From: Micromonospora eburnea
GTDB taxonomy: Bacteria > Actinomycetota > Actinomycetes > Mycobacteriales > Micromonosporaceae
NCBI RefSeq assembly: GCF_900090225.1
Contig: NZ_FMHY01000002.1
Location: 4,898,001-4,962,000, forward strand
Length of the DNA stretch: 64,000 nt
Direction of reading: 5' to 3'
Below are positions 41,268 to 50,073 of this stretch, in pieces (position 1 is the first letter of the stretch; each line of letters opens with the position of its first letter). The notes beneath the pieces were generated by a model, which was given only the letters and a program-made list of their open reading frames with translations, did no database searches and was not told the DNA's origin. A program made the translations under genes and the position numbers.

Positions 41268-42671
41268 TCAGCGCGGCCCGGCGTCGCCTACCGTTTTCGG
41301 CGCGTCCGCCTCGTCCAACCGGCCGATCCCGCCGAGCTGCGCCGCGTCGCCGACCCGGCCCAGCGCCACCAGAGCCGCACCGGTCGCGCCGACCTCCGGA
41401 TTGCGCTGGTGGCGCACCACGCGCGGAGCAAGAACGCTGGCGAACGCCGTACGCCACCAGGCGGAGGCGGCGATCGCGCCGCCCCCGAGCACCACCTCGG
41501 TCGGCTGGTCGAGACCGGACTCCAGCACCGCGAGATCGTCCGCGACCTGCCGGCACAGGCTGGTCATCAGCCCGGCGAGCATGTCGACGGCCGTGGTGCC
41601 GAAGCTCAGCCCGTGCAGTTCGCCGCAGCCGGCGGGCGCGAGGCCCGGCGGCCGGTCGCCGCCGAACCGGACGTTGGCCCGCACCCGCAGGCCCTCGGCC
41701 GCCCGAGCCAGGGCCGCCTCCAACTCGGCGCCCTCGGGCAGGCGCAACTCCCGGTTGGCCCAGGCGAACAGGTTCCCCCCGCTGGAGTACGCCGCTCCGG
41801 TCACCACGTGCTCGTGGTCGACCCGGTAGCGCCACAACCGGTCGGGCAGCGGCGGCAGCGCCGCCCCGGCGGGAGCCGCCCGCAGGAGGCGCACCGCGGC
41901 GGAGGTGCCGACCGTCACCGCGGCCCGGGACGCGTCGACGCAGCCGGAACCGACGTTGGAGGCCGCACCGTCACCCACCGGGGCGGCCCAGCCGGCGTCG
42001 GCGAGCTGCGGCCAGCGCCGGGCGTGCTCACGGCGCAGCCGGCCGCGCCAGCGTGGTGGCGCCAGCACCGGCAGATCCGCGGGAAGCGCCCCGGCCAGCT
42101 CGCACGCCTCGGCGTCCCAGCTCACCTCGCACAGGTCGAGCAGCCCGGTACCCGAGGCCATCGACACCGACATCGGCGCCTCGTCGAGCAGCGCGCCGAA
42201 GACGTACTCGGCGAGCCCGACGAAGCGAACCGCGCGCCCACCGGTCCGCTCCCGCAGCCAGGGCAGCCGGACCGTCCAGAAACAACGGTGCCACCACGCA
42301 CCGGTGCGCTGGTGGAACGCGTCGGGATCGGCCGGCCCCGGGGCGCCGACCGGGGGCTCCGGCCGGGTGTCCAGCCAGGTCAGCACCGGGCCCAGCGGCT
42401 CGCCGTCGCCGCCCAGCGGCAGCACCGAGTGCCACTGGGCCGACGTCGCGACCAGCTCGATGTCGCGCAGGTGGCCACCGGCGGCCAACTCGTCCAGGCA
42501 CTCCATCAGGCAGGCGAGATAGCCGGCGGCCTCCAACGTGCCGGTGCCGTCGTCGCCGATGGCCGGGTGCACCCGCCGACGGGCCAGCGCGCCGGCAACC
42601 GGACCGGCGTCCGCGTCCAGCACGAGTCCCCGTACCGAGGAGGTGCCCAGGTCGAGCGCGAGAATGGCCAT
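41268..42671 (-). CDS. FGGY-family carbohydrate kinase (gluconokinase/xylulokinase-like)
   Basis: 467 residues. N-terminal ALDLGTSSVRGLVLD is the phosphate-binding loop of FGGY kinases. Middle part has TSAQWHSVLPLG, LTWLDTRP and ASGTGLLDL. The C-terminal half has VTVGTSAAVRLL and the FGGY signature region around GLSFGTTAVDMLAGLM with TEVVLGGGAIAASAWW. TSAQ/MHxxLP-type segments are shared with gluconokinases. The sugar is not certain. It starts at ATG 42669-42671 and is divergent from the trp leader. Confidence 0.87.
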   Translation of the reverse strand: MAILALDLGTSSVRGLVLDADAGPVAGALARRRVHPAIGDDGTGTLEAAGYLACLMECLDELAAGGHLRDIELVATSAQWHSVLPLGGDGEPLGPVLTWLDTRPEPPVGAPGPADPDAFHQRTGAWWHRCFWTVRLPWLRERTGGRAVRFVGLAEYVFGALLDEAPMSVSMASGTGLLDLCEVSWDAEACELAGALPADLPVLAPPRWRGRLRREHARRWPQLADAGWAAPVGDGAASNVGSGCVDASRAAVTVGTSAAVRLLRAAPAGAALPPLPDRLWRYRVDHEHVVTGAAYSSGGNLFAWANRELRLPEGAELEAALARAAEGLRVRANVRFGGDRPPGLAPAGCGELHGLSFGTTAVDMLAGLMTSLCRQVADDLAVLESGLDQPTEVVLGGGAIAASAWWRTAFASVLAPRVVRHQRNPEVGATGAALVALGRVGDAAQLGGIGRLDEADAPKTVGDAGPR

Positions 42672-42784
42672 CGCCGTCAATCTACCCGCCGGGGGTGGCG
42701 CCGAAGCCAAGATCCGCGACCGCCGGGCACCCGTTCCGGGCGATCCGGTTCCCCGCCGCCACGCCATCGCGTACAGTGATCGCC

Positions 42785-42844
42785 ATGCCCGCGCACCTGT
42801 CCTCCTGGTGGCCCGCCGACCCGGCGGCCCACCCCCGCGCGTAG
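42785..42844 (+). CDS. trpL: trp leader peptide with tandem tryptophans
   Basis: 19 codons, MPAHLSSWWPADPAAHPRA. The WWxADPAAH pattern resembles the actinomycete leader peptides ahead of trpE-type genes. A TACAGT -10-like box at 42772-42777 is 7 bases upstream of the ATG, so the peptide is probably translated leaderlessly. Tryptophan shortage would stall ribosomes at the two Trp codons and prevent the terminator that follows, raising expression of the synthase 95 bases downstream. Confidence 0.85.
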   Translation: MPAHLSSWWPADPAAHPRA

Positions 42845-42853
42845 CTTCCCCAC

Positions 42854-42885
42854 GCGGCCGCCCGACGAGGCGGCCGCCGGTCTCT
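42854..42885 (+). terminator. trp attenuator terminator hairpin
   Basis: GCGGCCGCC pairs with GGCGGCCGC around a 6-base loop, followed by CGGTCTCTCC. It begins 9 bases after the leader peptide stop, the expected place for a ribosome-controlled attenuator. Confidence 0.65.
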
Positions 42886-42938
42886 CCCCGGCACCCCGGG
42901 TCGCCCAGTCGGCGGCCACCGGCCACCGAGGAGACCCG

Positions 42939-44858
42939 ATGACCAGCCCGCACGACCCGCTCGCCGCCGTCGCCGCCGGTGTCGACCCCGGCCCGTTCGC
43001 GCTCATCCGCCGCGAGGGCGCCGACCACCTCGACCTGCTCACCGGCACCGTACGCACCGCCGCACGGCTGGCCGACATCCCGCTGCCCGAGGGCGGTCCC
43101 GGACCCCGCACCCTGGCCCTGGTGCCGTTCCGGCAGATAGCCGAACGCGGGTTCGCCTGCGTCGACGACGGCACGCCGCTGGAGTGCCTGCTCGTCGAGG
43201 GGCACCGGCGCCTCCCCCTCGCCGAGGTGGTGGCCGCCCTGCCCGACGCGCCCGTACGCACCCGGGAGGCGGCGTTCGACATCTCCGACGCCGAGTACGC
43301 CGCGACCGTCGACCGGGTCCTCGCCGAGGAGATCAGCCGCGGCGAGGGCGCGAACTTCGTCATCCACCGCACCCTGCGGGCCACCGTGCAGGGCGACCCC
43401 CTGACGGCGGCCCTGGCCGCCCTGCGCCAGCTGCTGCTGCGCGAGCGGGGCGCGTACTGGACCTTCGTCGTGTACACCGGCAGCCGGATCCTGGTCGGGG
43501 CCAGCCCGGAACGGCACGTCAGCGTCGACGACGGGCTGGTCATGATGAACCCGATCAGCGGCACCTTCCGGCACACCGGCGCGACACCCGACCCCGACGC
43601 CCTGCTGCGCTTCCTGCACGACCCGAAGGAGGTCGAGGAGCTGTACATGGTCCTCGACGAGGAGCTGAAGATGATGGCCACCGTCGCCGAGCGCGGCGGC
43701 CAGGTCGTCGGCCCCTACCTCAAGGAGATGGCGCACCTGGCGCACACCGAGTACCTGCTCGCCGGGCGGGGCTCCCGCGACGTCCGGGAGGTGCTGCGGG
43801 AAACCATGTTCGCCCCCACCGTCACCGGAAGCCCGATGGAGAACGCCTGCCGGGTGATCGCCCGCCACGAGCGCACCGGCCGCCGCTACTACGCCGGGGT
43901 GCTCGCCCTGCTCGGCCGCGACGCCGACGGCCGGCAGACCCTCGACGCGCCGATCCTGATCCGTACCGCGGAGTTGTCCCCCACCGGCGAGCTGCGGGTC
44001 CCGGTCGGGGCGACCCTGGTCCGGCACTCGACCACCGCCGGTGAGGTGGCCGAAACCCACGCCAAGGCGGCCGGGGTGCTGGCCGCGCTCGGCCTCGGCC
44101 CGGACGCGCCCGAACCGGGCCCCACCCCCGCCGCCCGGCTCGCCGACGACCCGCGGGTACGCGCCGCGCTCGCCGCCCGCAACGCGCCGCTGGCCCGGTT
44201 CTGGCTGGACCAACGCGCCCCCGGCACCGCGGCGCTACCCGGGCTGGCCGGTCGCCGCGCCCTGATCGTCGACGGCGAGGACACCTTCACCGGAATGCTC
44301 GCCCACCAGCTCGGCGCCCTCGGCCTGGCCGTGCACCGCCGCGACTGGCGACACCCCGGCCCGGTCGACCGGCACGACCTGGTGGTGGTCGGCCCCGGCC
44401 CGGGCGACCCGAACAACCTGGCCGAGCCGAAGATGGCGGCGATGCGGGCGCTGCTGGTCGAGCTGCTGGCCGGCGGCCGGCCGACCCTCGCGGTCTGCCT
44501 CGGCCACCAACTGCTCGCCGGGCTGCTCGGGCTGCCGCTGCGCCGCCGGGACGCGCCCTACCAGGGGCTGCAACGGGACGTGCCGGTGTTCGGCGTGACC
44601 CGCCGGGTCGGCTTCTACTCCAGCTTCACCGCCCACGCCGAGGCGGACCGGGCGGCCACCCCGTACGGCCCGATCGAGCTGTCCCGGGATCCGGCCGACG
44701 GCGCGGTGCACGCGCTGCGCGGGTCCGGCTTCGCCGGCGTGCAGTTCCACCCCGAGTCGGTGCTCAGCCCCGACGGCCTGGCCGTGCTCGCGGACCTGCT
44801 CGGTCACCTGCTCGCCCACCCGGCGCTGACCAGGCAGGGACCGGCCGAGCAGGGGTAG
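42939..44858 (+). CDS. trpE: Fused anthranilate synthase (TrpEG/PhzE-type)
   Basis: 639 residues. The chorismate-binding synthase domain (about 1-400) has NFVIHRTLRATV, LVGASPERHVSV, MNPISGTFRHTG, HDPKEVEELYMV and GSPMENACRVIARHE. The glutamine amidotransferase domain (about 440-625) has catalytic Cys in LAVCLGHQLLAGL and His in VQFHPESVLS. The one-chain order and the PISGT loop are those of PhzE-like enzymes, which make 2-amino-2-deoxyisochorismate or anthranilate. The upstream Trp-Trp leader indicates tryptophan control, so primary anthranilate synthesis is the likelier role; no phenazine genes are near. Confidence 0.9.
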   Translation: MTSPHDPLAAVAAGVDPGPFALIRREGADHLDLLTGTVRTAARLADIPLPEGGPGPRTLALVPFRQIAERGFACVDDGTPLECLLVEGHRRLPLAEVVAALPDAPVRTREAAFDISDAEYAATVDRVLAEEISRGEGANFVIHRTLRATVQGDPLTAALAALRQLLLRERGAYWTFVVYTGSRILVGASPERHVSVDDGLVMMNPISGTFRHTGATPDPDALLRFLHDPKEVEELYMVLDEELKMMATVAERGGQVVGPYLKEMAHLAHTEYLLAGRGSRDVREVLRETMFAPTVTGSPMENACRVIARHERTGRRYYAGVLALLGRDADGRQTLDAPILIRTAELSPTGELRVPVGATLVRHSTTAGEVAETHAKAAGVLAALGLGPDAPEPGPTPAARLADDPRVRAALAARNAPLARFWLDQRAPGTAALPGLAGRRALIVDGEDTFTGMLAHQLGALGLAVHRRDWRHPGPVDRHDLVVVGPGPGDPNNLAEPKMAAMRALLVELLAGGRPTLAVCLGHQLLAGLLGLPLRRRDAPYQGLQRDVPVFGVTRRVGFYSSFTAHAEADRAATPYGPIELSRDPADGAVHALRGSGFAGVQFHPESVLSPDGLAVLADLLGHLLAHPALTRQGPAEQG

Positions 44859-44912
44859 GTCGGCCGGCGACCGGTGGTCGGGAGTTACGCCCGGCCACCG
44901 GGCCGGCTCGGC

Positions 44913-45530
44913 TCAGCCGGCCCGGCCCCGCCGCAGCGCGGCACCGATCTGCACCGCCCGCCTCGCGGTCAGCGCGGTGGCCCCCAGGGCCAGGTGGTCC
45001 GGGGCGATCTCCCCGTTGTTGCTGGTGTGCGAGGCACCGTACGGGTTGCCGGCGACGAACTGGCTGGGGTCGGTGTAGCCGGGGGTGACCACGATGCCGC
45101 CCCAGTGGTAGACGACCGTGAACAGCGACAACAAGGTCGCCTCCTGACCGCCGTGCGAGGTGGCCGTCGAGGTGAAGGCGCTGTAGACCTTGTCGGCCAG
45201 CGCGCCCTGGGCCCACAACGGGCCGGTGGTGTCGATGAACTGCTTGAGCTGCGCGGCGATCATGCCGTACCGGGTGGGGGAACCGAAGATCACCACGTCG
45301 GCCCAGACCAGGTCGTCCGGCTGGGCCTCCGGCACGTTCTGGGTCTCCAGGCGGTGCGCCTCCCAACCCGAGTTGGACCGGATCGCCTCGTCCGGGGCCA
45401 GCTCACGCACCTTGCGCAGGCGCACCTCGGCCCCGGCCTCCGCCGCCGCCTCACACGCCGCCTGCGCCATCTGGTACGTGATGCCGGTCGCACTGTAGTA
45501 GATCACCGCGACCTTGACCTGGCCAGCCAT
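44913..45530 (-). CDS. wrbA: NAD(P)H:quinone oxidoreductase, WrbA type
   Basis: 205 residues with the flavodoxin-like FMN fold: VAVIYYSATGITYQMAQA (phosphate loop), FGSPTRYGMIAAQLKQFID (isoalloxazine loop), STATSHGGQEATLLSLF, and NPYGASHTSNNGEIAPD. All are WrbA signatures. It reduces quinones by two electrons with FMN, protecting against oxidative stress. Single gene, convergent with the anthranilate synthase. Confidence 0.95.
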   Translation of the reverse strand: MAGQVKVAVIYYSATGITYQMAQAACEAAAEAGAEVRLRKVRELAPDEAIRSNSGWEAHRLETQNVPEAQPDDLVWADVVIFGSPTRYGMIAAQLKQFIDTTGPLWAQGALADKVYSAFTSTATSHGGQEATLLSLFTVVYHWGGIVVTPGYTDPSQFVAGNPYGASHTSNNGEIAPDHLALGATALTARRAVQIGAALRRGRAG

Positions 45531-45902
45531 CAGACGTGTCCTCCTCGCGTCTCGGGTCGGCGGGGACTACCCCCTGCCCGTCGGGACAAACGCCGCAGAC
45601 CCGCCGGCACAGGGCCGCGAACCGACCCCGCGCACCCCCTGCCCAGGCTCAAGGTTTACGCAAATTCCCTGCCGGTCCGCCGCACCCGACCCGGACACCG
45701 GGGATCCTGGACGCACCGGGTTCAGGCCGGCCCGCCGGCTGACACCGGAAACCTGAACGGGGGATCGCGCTCGGCCGGCAGCGCGGCTGGCGAGCGCGAT
45801 CAGGGCTTTCCGCTCCTACCCCTCCTATTCGTCCGAATTTCCCGGCATGTCGACCGCCCCGGCGGGGATCCTCTCCATGACCCGTGAGAGGAAGGACGAA
45901 CC
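45531..45902. promoter_or_regulatory. Divergent intergenic region with hairpin
   Basis: About 370 bases between wrbA and the DUF2382 gene. No coding sequence seen. GATCGCGCTCG (45763-45773) pairs with CGAGCGCGATC (45791-45801), followed by AGGGCTTTCC, a terminator-like or operator hairpin upstream of the stress gene. Confidence 0.4.
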
Positions 45903-46628
45903 ATGCGACTGACCGAACAGCAGATCCGCTCGCTGTACGGGCAGGACGTCCAGGACCGTTCGGGCGCGACGATCGGCAGCGTGGGTCAGGTCTGGGCCGA
46001 CGCCGCCGGCGAGCCCACCTGGGTCAGCGTGCGCACCGGAGTCCCCGGCGGTCTCGAGGCGATGGCCCCACTGCACACGGCACGGTTGCAGGCGGGCCGG
46101 GTGCAGATGCCGTACGACAGATCCACCGTCCGCACCGCCCCGGCCGTGGACAGCGGCACCGACCAGCCGCTGGGCGTGGACCAGCTCACCCAGCTCTACC
46201 GCCACTACCAGCTGCCCGCCCCGCAACCGGAACAGCCGCCGCGGACGACGGCCCCGCCGGAGCTGATCCGCTCCGAGGAACGGCTGCGCGTCGGCACCCA
46301 GAGCGAACCGGTCGGCACCGCGCGGCTACGCAAGCGGGTGGTGACCGAGAACGTGCACACCTCCGTACCGGTCGAGCACGACGAGGTGAGCGTCGTCCGG
46401 GAGCCGATCACCGCGACCGACCGGGCCGACGTCCCGCCCGGTATCGGCGAGGACGAGCGCGAACTGGTGCTGCACGCCGAACACCCGGTGGCGGTCAAGG
46501 AGCGGGTCCCGGTCGAACGGGTCCGGCTGACCAGCCACGAGGTCGTCGAGCAACGGCCGGTCAACGCGCAGGTCCAACGCGAGGTGATCGACACCGACGT
46601 GCCGGAGCAGCCGCCCCGCGCCGGCTGA
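45903..46628 (+). CDS. PRC-barrel and DUF2382 stress-response protein
   Basis: 241 residues. PRC-barrel at 1-75 (LYGQDVQDRSGATIGSVGQV, PTWVSVRTG), then a Pro-rich link and the DUF2382 domain (about 120-235) with SEERLRVGTQ, RLRKRVVTENV, VPVEHDEVSVVREPI and VVEQRPVNAQV. Proteins with this pair are cytoplasmic or membrane-associated and are often induced by general stress. Function unknown. GAGAGGAAGGA lies 7 bases before the ATG. Confidence 0.92.
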   Translation: MRLTEQQIRSLYGQDVQDRSGATIGSVGQVWADAAGEPTWVSVRTGVPGGLEAMAPLHTARLQAGRVQMPYDRSTVRTAPAVDSGTDQPLGVDQLTQLYRHYQLPAPQPEQPPRTTAPPELIRSEERLRVGTQSEPVGTARLRKRVVTENVHTSVPVEHDEVSVVREPITATDRADVPPGIGEDERELVLHAEHPVAVKERVPVERVRLTSHEVVEQRPVNAQVQREVIDTDVPEQPPRAG

Positions 46629-46736
46629 CCGGCGACATCCCGGGTGGGCGGGCACGACCGCCCACCCGGTCACGTCCGGCGAAAACGTCGGCGGGCGCGC
46701 CTATGCTGACCGTCCACCAACAGACGGGAGGCCGCC

Positions 46737-47834
46737 GTGCCCGTACGGCTCACCGACGCCGAGGCGCTGGCACTGCGGATGACCAGCCTGCTGCTGCGCC
46801 CACACCCGCACGCCCGCCCCGACAGCGTGGCCGGCATCGTCGAATGGTTCGGCGCCATGCAGGCCCAGGACGCGGCCAGCGGCCTGTGGTCGCTCGGCGT
46901 ACGCCTGCCCGGACGCACCCAGACCGACGTGCAGGCCGCGCTGGAACGCCGGGAGGCACTGCGGACCTGGCCGATGCGCGGCACCATCCACCTGGTGCCG
47001 TCCCGCGACGCCCGCTGGATGCTGGCGGTGACCGGCGTACGCGTCCTCTCCGCCGCCGCCACCCGCCGCACCCAACTCGGACTCACCGAAGCCGACACGG
47101 AACGGGCCGTCGACGTGCTCGGCGACGCGCTGACCGGCGGCCGCCGCCTCACCCGCGCCCAGTGCCTGGCCACCCTCAACGCCGCCGGCATCGACACCGC
47201 CGGGCAGCGCGGCTACCACCTGCTGTCGTACGCCGCACACCGAGGCGTCATCTGCATCGCCCCCCACCTCGGCACCGAGCAGACCTTCACTCTGCTCGAC
47301 GAGTGGGTGCCCGATCCGCACCGCCCCGATCGCGACGAGGCGCTCGGCCTGCTCGCGCTACGGTACGTGCGCAGCCACGGCCCGGTCACCCGGCACGACC
47401 TCGCCCGCTGGACCGGCCTGACCGTCGCCGACGCCACGCGCGGCATCACGGTGGCCGGCGACGCCCTCGCCACGGTGGAGGTCGACGGCACCACGGCGGT
47501 GGTCGACGCCGCCCTGCTCGACGCACCCCGCGAGCCGGTCGACGACGTGCACACACTGCCTGGCTTCGACGAGTACCTGCTCGGTTACAAGGACCGCACG
47601 CCGATGCTCGACCCGGCGCACGCCGCGGCCGTGGTCCCCGGCGGGAACGGCGTCTTCCAGGCGACCGTGGTCCGTGGCGGCCGGGTGGTCGGCACCTGGA
47701 AGCGGACGATCGGCAAGACCGGCGTCACGGTGACCGTGCAGCCGCTGGCGCCGTTCGACACCGCGCTGCGGGCCCGCGTCGACTCGGCCCTCGCCGACTA
47801 CGCCCGCTTCCTGGGCCGGCCGCTGCGTCGGTGA
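46737..47834 (+). CDS. Winged-helix HTH_42 protein, AlkZ/AlkX-type DNA glycosylase candidate
   Basis: 365 residues. Three winged-helix units in a row are the layout of HTH_42 (DUF1006) proteins. The segment FGAMQAQDAASGLWSLG contains Q42-A-Q44, the place of the QxQ or QxD catalytic motif in AlkZ and AlkX glycosylases, which unhook DNA crosslinks. LRTWPMRGTIHLVPSRDARWML and GFDEYLLGYKDRTPML are further family segments. Many actinobacterial paralogues lack proof of activity. Single gene with GGGAGG upstream of the GTG start. Confidence 0.8.
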   Translation: MPVRLTDAEALALRMTSLLLRPHPHARPDSVAGIVEWFGAMQAQDAASGLWSLGVRLPGRTQTDVQAALERREALRTWPMRGTIHLVPSRDARWMLAVTGVRVLSAAATRRTQLGLTEADTERAVDVLGDALTGGRRLTRAQCLATLNAAGIDTAGQRGYHLLSYAAHRGVICIAPHLGTEQTFTLLDEWVPDPHRPDRDEALGLLALRYVRSHGPVTRHDLARWTGLTVADATRGITVAGDALATVEVDGTTAVVDAALLDAPREPVDDVHTLPGFDEYLLGYKDRTPMLDPAHAAAVVPGGNGVFQATVVRGGRVVGTWKRTIGKTGVTVTVQPLAPFDTALRARVDSALADYARFLGRPLRR

Positions 47835-48114
47835 CCAGGGCCCCGGGGTGCCGGGGCGACACCGGCAGCGACCGCCCACGGGCTGTCGCGGGCCCGACTC
47901 CGGCTCGCGGACCTCATCGCCGAGCCGCCTGTGGAACCCCCGACGGTGGGCCGTCGTCTCACCCGCACCGACACGGGTACGTGGGCATGACGCTACGGGA
48001 AGTGGTGGGCTGCGTGGATGTCCCTGCTCTTCGGACAGTGACCCCGTCCGGCCCCGGCAGGCCCGTCGGGTCGTGTCCTTGCCGCTCGTCGTACGGGTGT
48101 GTCAGCATGCCTCG

Positions 48115-48453
48115 GTGCGTCCGCTGAGACTCGTCGAAACGACCCCTGGTAACTACTCCTTGCTGCTTGACGCGGGGACGACCACGGTGGACGAGGTGAT
48201 CGAGGAGCTGGGGCACGAACCCAACGGATATTTCTGGGAAGGCGTGGCGCAGCTGCTGGTCAGCACCGAGGCGCCCGACCTGGCAGCCCGGTTCGACTAC
48301 GACCCCGAGGGCGGGATGTTCTGCGCCTACGGCACGGACCGACCGGCGCTGGAAGAGCTGGCCGCGCGGATGGCGGCGGTCGCCACCGACGCCGACCGCG
48401 TACGCCAACTGGTGGCGACCGCCGCCGCCAACGGGTTCGAGTTCGACGACTGA
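48115..48453 (+). CDS. Imm51-family immunity protein
   Basis: 112 residues from GTG 48115 (an in-frame GTG six codons earlier is possible). GNYSLLLDAGTTTVDEVIEE, YFWEGVAQLLV and RFDYDPEGGMFCAYGTDRPAL match the Imm51 family, whose members neutralise polymorphic toxins. No toxin gene, WXG or VgrG gene is in the window, so it is an orphan or a helper immunity gene. It is followed after 9 bases by another small gene, probably co-transcribed. Confidence 0.7.
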   Translation: MRPLRLVETTPGNYSLLLDAGTTTVDEVIEELGHEPNGYFWEGVAQLLVSTEAPDLAARFDYDPEGGMFCAYGTDRPALEELAARMAAVATDADRVRQLVATAAANGFEFDD

Positions 48454-48462
48454 CCCGCCCCG

Positions 48463-48879
48463 ATGACGTTCTGGGTCCACTACGTGTTGCCGCCCGACGC
48501 GGCCGGCAACGGAGTGGCCCTGCCCTCCGGGGACGAGGTCATCGGCTTCGCGGTGACGGTCGACGTCGACGCAGGTGATCGGACGGTCGATTTCTCCATC
48601 GCCACGGTCGGCGACGGATACCAGATCGCCACCGATATCAACTGCACCTCGGTGTTGCGCGGGCAGGCCGAGGAGGTCGCCGCCACCCGGGCCGTGGACG
48701 CGTGGGTGCTCGATTTCGCCGGCCGGGCTGTTCGGGTCCACGAGCTGCTGTTGCACCGCTGGTATGAGGTCTGTTCGGAGTCCCATCGGGCGTCGATCGA
48801 GGCGATGCAACGATGGCTGACAGCTCAGGACCCGGCACGGGATTACTGGGCGCCGCTACGGCGGGACGGCCGGTCGTAG
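48463..48879 (+). CDS. Hypothetical protein coupled to Imm51 gene
   Basis: 138 residues, soluble, acidic. Strand-rich first half (VIGFAVTVDVDAGDRTVDFSIATVG) and helical second half (AVRVHELLLHRWYEVCSESH). I do not recognise a family. The 9-base gap to the Imm51 gene and similar size suggest it may be a second immunity protein or a partner. No transmembrane or signal segment. Confidence 0.6.
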   Translation: MTFWVHYVLPPDAAGNGVALPSGDEVIGFAVTVDVDAGDRTVDFSIATVGDGYQIATDINCTSVLRGQAEEVAATRAVDAWVLDFAGRAVRVHELLLHRWYEVCSESHRASIEAMQRWLTAQDPARDYWAPLRRDGRS

Positions 48880-49034
48880 CGCATCTGCTCGCGCTCGTCG
48901 CCATCGTGGCGCTCCGGGGAACGGAGCCGCACGATCGACCCGAGATCCTGCGGGCCCTCGCGGTATTCGCACAGGCGACCCTGCGGGGCTTCACCTCGTT
49001 GCGGCGTCGTCGTAGCGGGCAGGCTCGTGACTGA
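48813..49034 (+). CDS. Possible small protein overlapping the previous gene
   Basis: 73 codons from ATG 48813 in another frame. Product has a hydrophobic centre (VVAHLLALVAIVALRG) and an orderly helix, EILRALAVFAQATLRGFTSL, ending in RRRR. Overlap with the preceding gene is 67 bases. There is no strong ribosome-binding site. I list it because the composition past 48,880 looks coding and nothing else fills this region. Confidence 0.3.
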   Translation: MADSSGPGTGLLGAATAGRPVVAHLLALVAIVALRGTEPHDRPEILRALAVFAQATLRGFTSLRRRRSGQARD

Positions 49035-49142
49035 GTGTTGGCGCACGCAGGCCCGGCGGCCTTGCCGGAGGAGCCGAGCTGGCCTGGCATCCGCGACGGC
49101 CGCGCCGCGCCCGGCCGGCCGGTCACCGGCTGGCGCCACCCC

Positions 49143-49170
49143 CACATGCCTGACTAAAGTCAGGCATGTG
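49143..49170. promoter_or_regulatory. Perfect palindrome over the MarR-GNAT start (operator and leaderless promoter)
   Basis: CACATGCCTGAC and its exact complement GTCAGGCATGTG flank TAAA. The 12-bp right arm ends in the GTG start codon at 49168-49170. TAAAGT at 49155-49160 is a fitting -10, giving a transcription start at or next to the GTG. The palindrome is a likely autorepressor site of the MarR domain. Confidence 0.65.
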
Positions 49171-50073
49171 GATTCGGAGCTCGTCGCCGCGGTACGGCGG
49201 TTCAACCGGACGGTCACCCAGCGGGTGGGGGCGCTCGACGACGAATACATGACCCGCGGACGCCCGCTCGCGCAGGCACGTCTGCTGTGGGAGATCGGCC
49301 CCGGCGGCGCCGAGGTCGCGGCGCTGCGGGCCCGGCTCGGGCTGGACTCGGGGTACCTGAGCCGGCTGTTGCGCACCCTGGAAGGCGACGGGCTCGTCAC
49401 CGTCGGCCCGGCCGATCAGGCCGGCGGCGACGGCCGGGTACGCGTCGCGACGCTCACCGAGGCCGGGCAGGCCAAGTGGGTCGAGCTCGACAAGCGCTCC
49501 GACGAGTTCGCCTGGTCGATCCTCGAACCGCTCACCGAGCGACGCCGCGAACGGCTCGCCGCGGCGATGGCCGAGGTCGAACGGCTGCTCGTCTCGTCGA
49601 TGGTCGTCATCGAACCGTGCCCACCGAGCGACCCCCGGGCCCGGGCGTGCGTGCGGGCCTACGCTCGCGATGTCACGCGACGGTTCGACGACGGGTTCGA
49701 CCCGGCGCTGAGCAACCCGGTCCACGACGAGGAACTCGTTCCGCCCGCCGGCGTGTTCCTGCTCGCCACCCTCAACGCCGAACCCGTTGCCTGCGGCGCG
49801 GTCAAGCTCCACCGCGACGCGCCCGCCGAGATCAAACGGGTCTGGGTGGCGGAGACCGTACGCGGACTCGGGATCGGGCGACGGATGCTGGGCGAGCTGG
49901 AACGGTACGCCGCCGAGCGGGGCTGGACCGCCGTCCGGCTGGACACCAATCGCAACCTCACCGAGGCGGTCGCGATGTACCGCTCGGCCGGCTATCACGA
50001 GATCGAGGCGTACAACACCGAGCACTATGCCCACCACTGGTTCGAGAAGCACCTCGCGATGGAGTCAGACTGA
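49168..50073 (+). CDS. MarR transcriptional regulator fused to GNAT acetyltransferase
   Basis: 301 residues. MarR winged helix at 1-140 (FNRTVTQRVGALDDEYMTR, ARLLWEIGPGGAEVAALRAR, SGYLSRLLRTLEGDGLV). GNAT at about 150-298 with the acetyl-CoA loop VRGLGIGRRMLGELERYA and LDTNRNLTEAVAMYRSAGY. This bifunctional family is widespread and the substrate is unknown. The start GTG is embedded in a long palindrome, and a -10 box places the RNA start at the GTG, so it is probably leaderless and self-regulated. The downstream SnoaL-like gene starts directly after its stop (TGAATG). Confidence 0.9.
   Translation: MDSELVAAVRRFNRTVTQRVGALDDEYMTRGRPLAQARLLWEIGPGGAEVAALRARLGLDSGYLSRLLRTLEGDGLVTVGPADQAGGDGRVRVATLTEAGQAKWVELDKRSDEFAWSILEPLTERRRERLAAAMAEVERLLVSSMVVIEPCPPSDPRARACVRAYARDVTRRFDDGFDPALSNPVHDEELVPPAGVFLLATLNAEPVACGAVKLHRDAPAEIKRVWVAETVRGLGIGRRMLGELERYAAERGWTAVRLDTNRNLTEAVAMYRSAGYHEIEAYNTEHYAHHWFEKHLAMESD

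Noticed and set aside
42939..44858. Part of a phenazine biosynthetic cluster
   Set aside because: No phzBDFG-like genes are near, and the Trp-Trp leader indicates tryptophan control.
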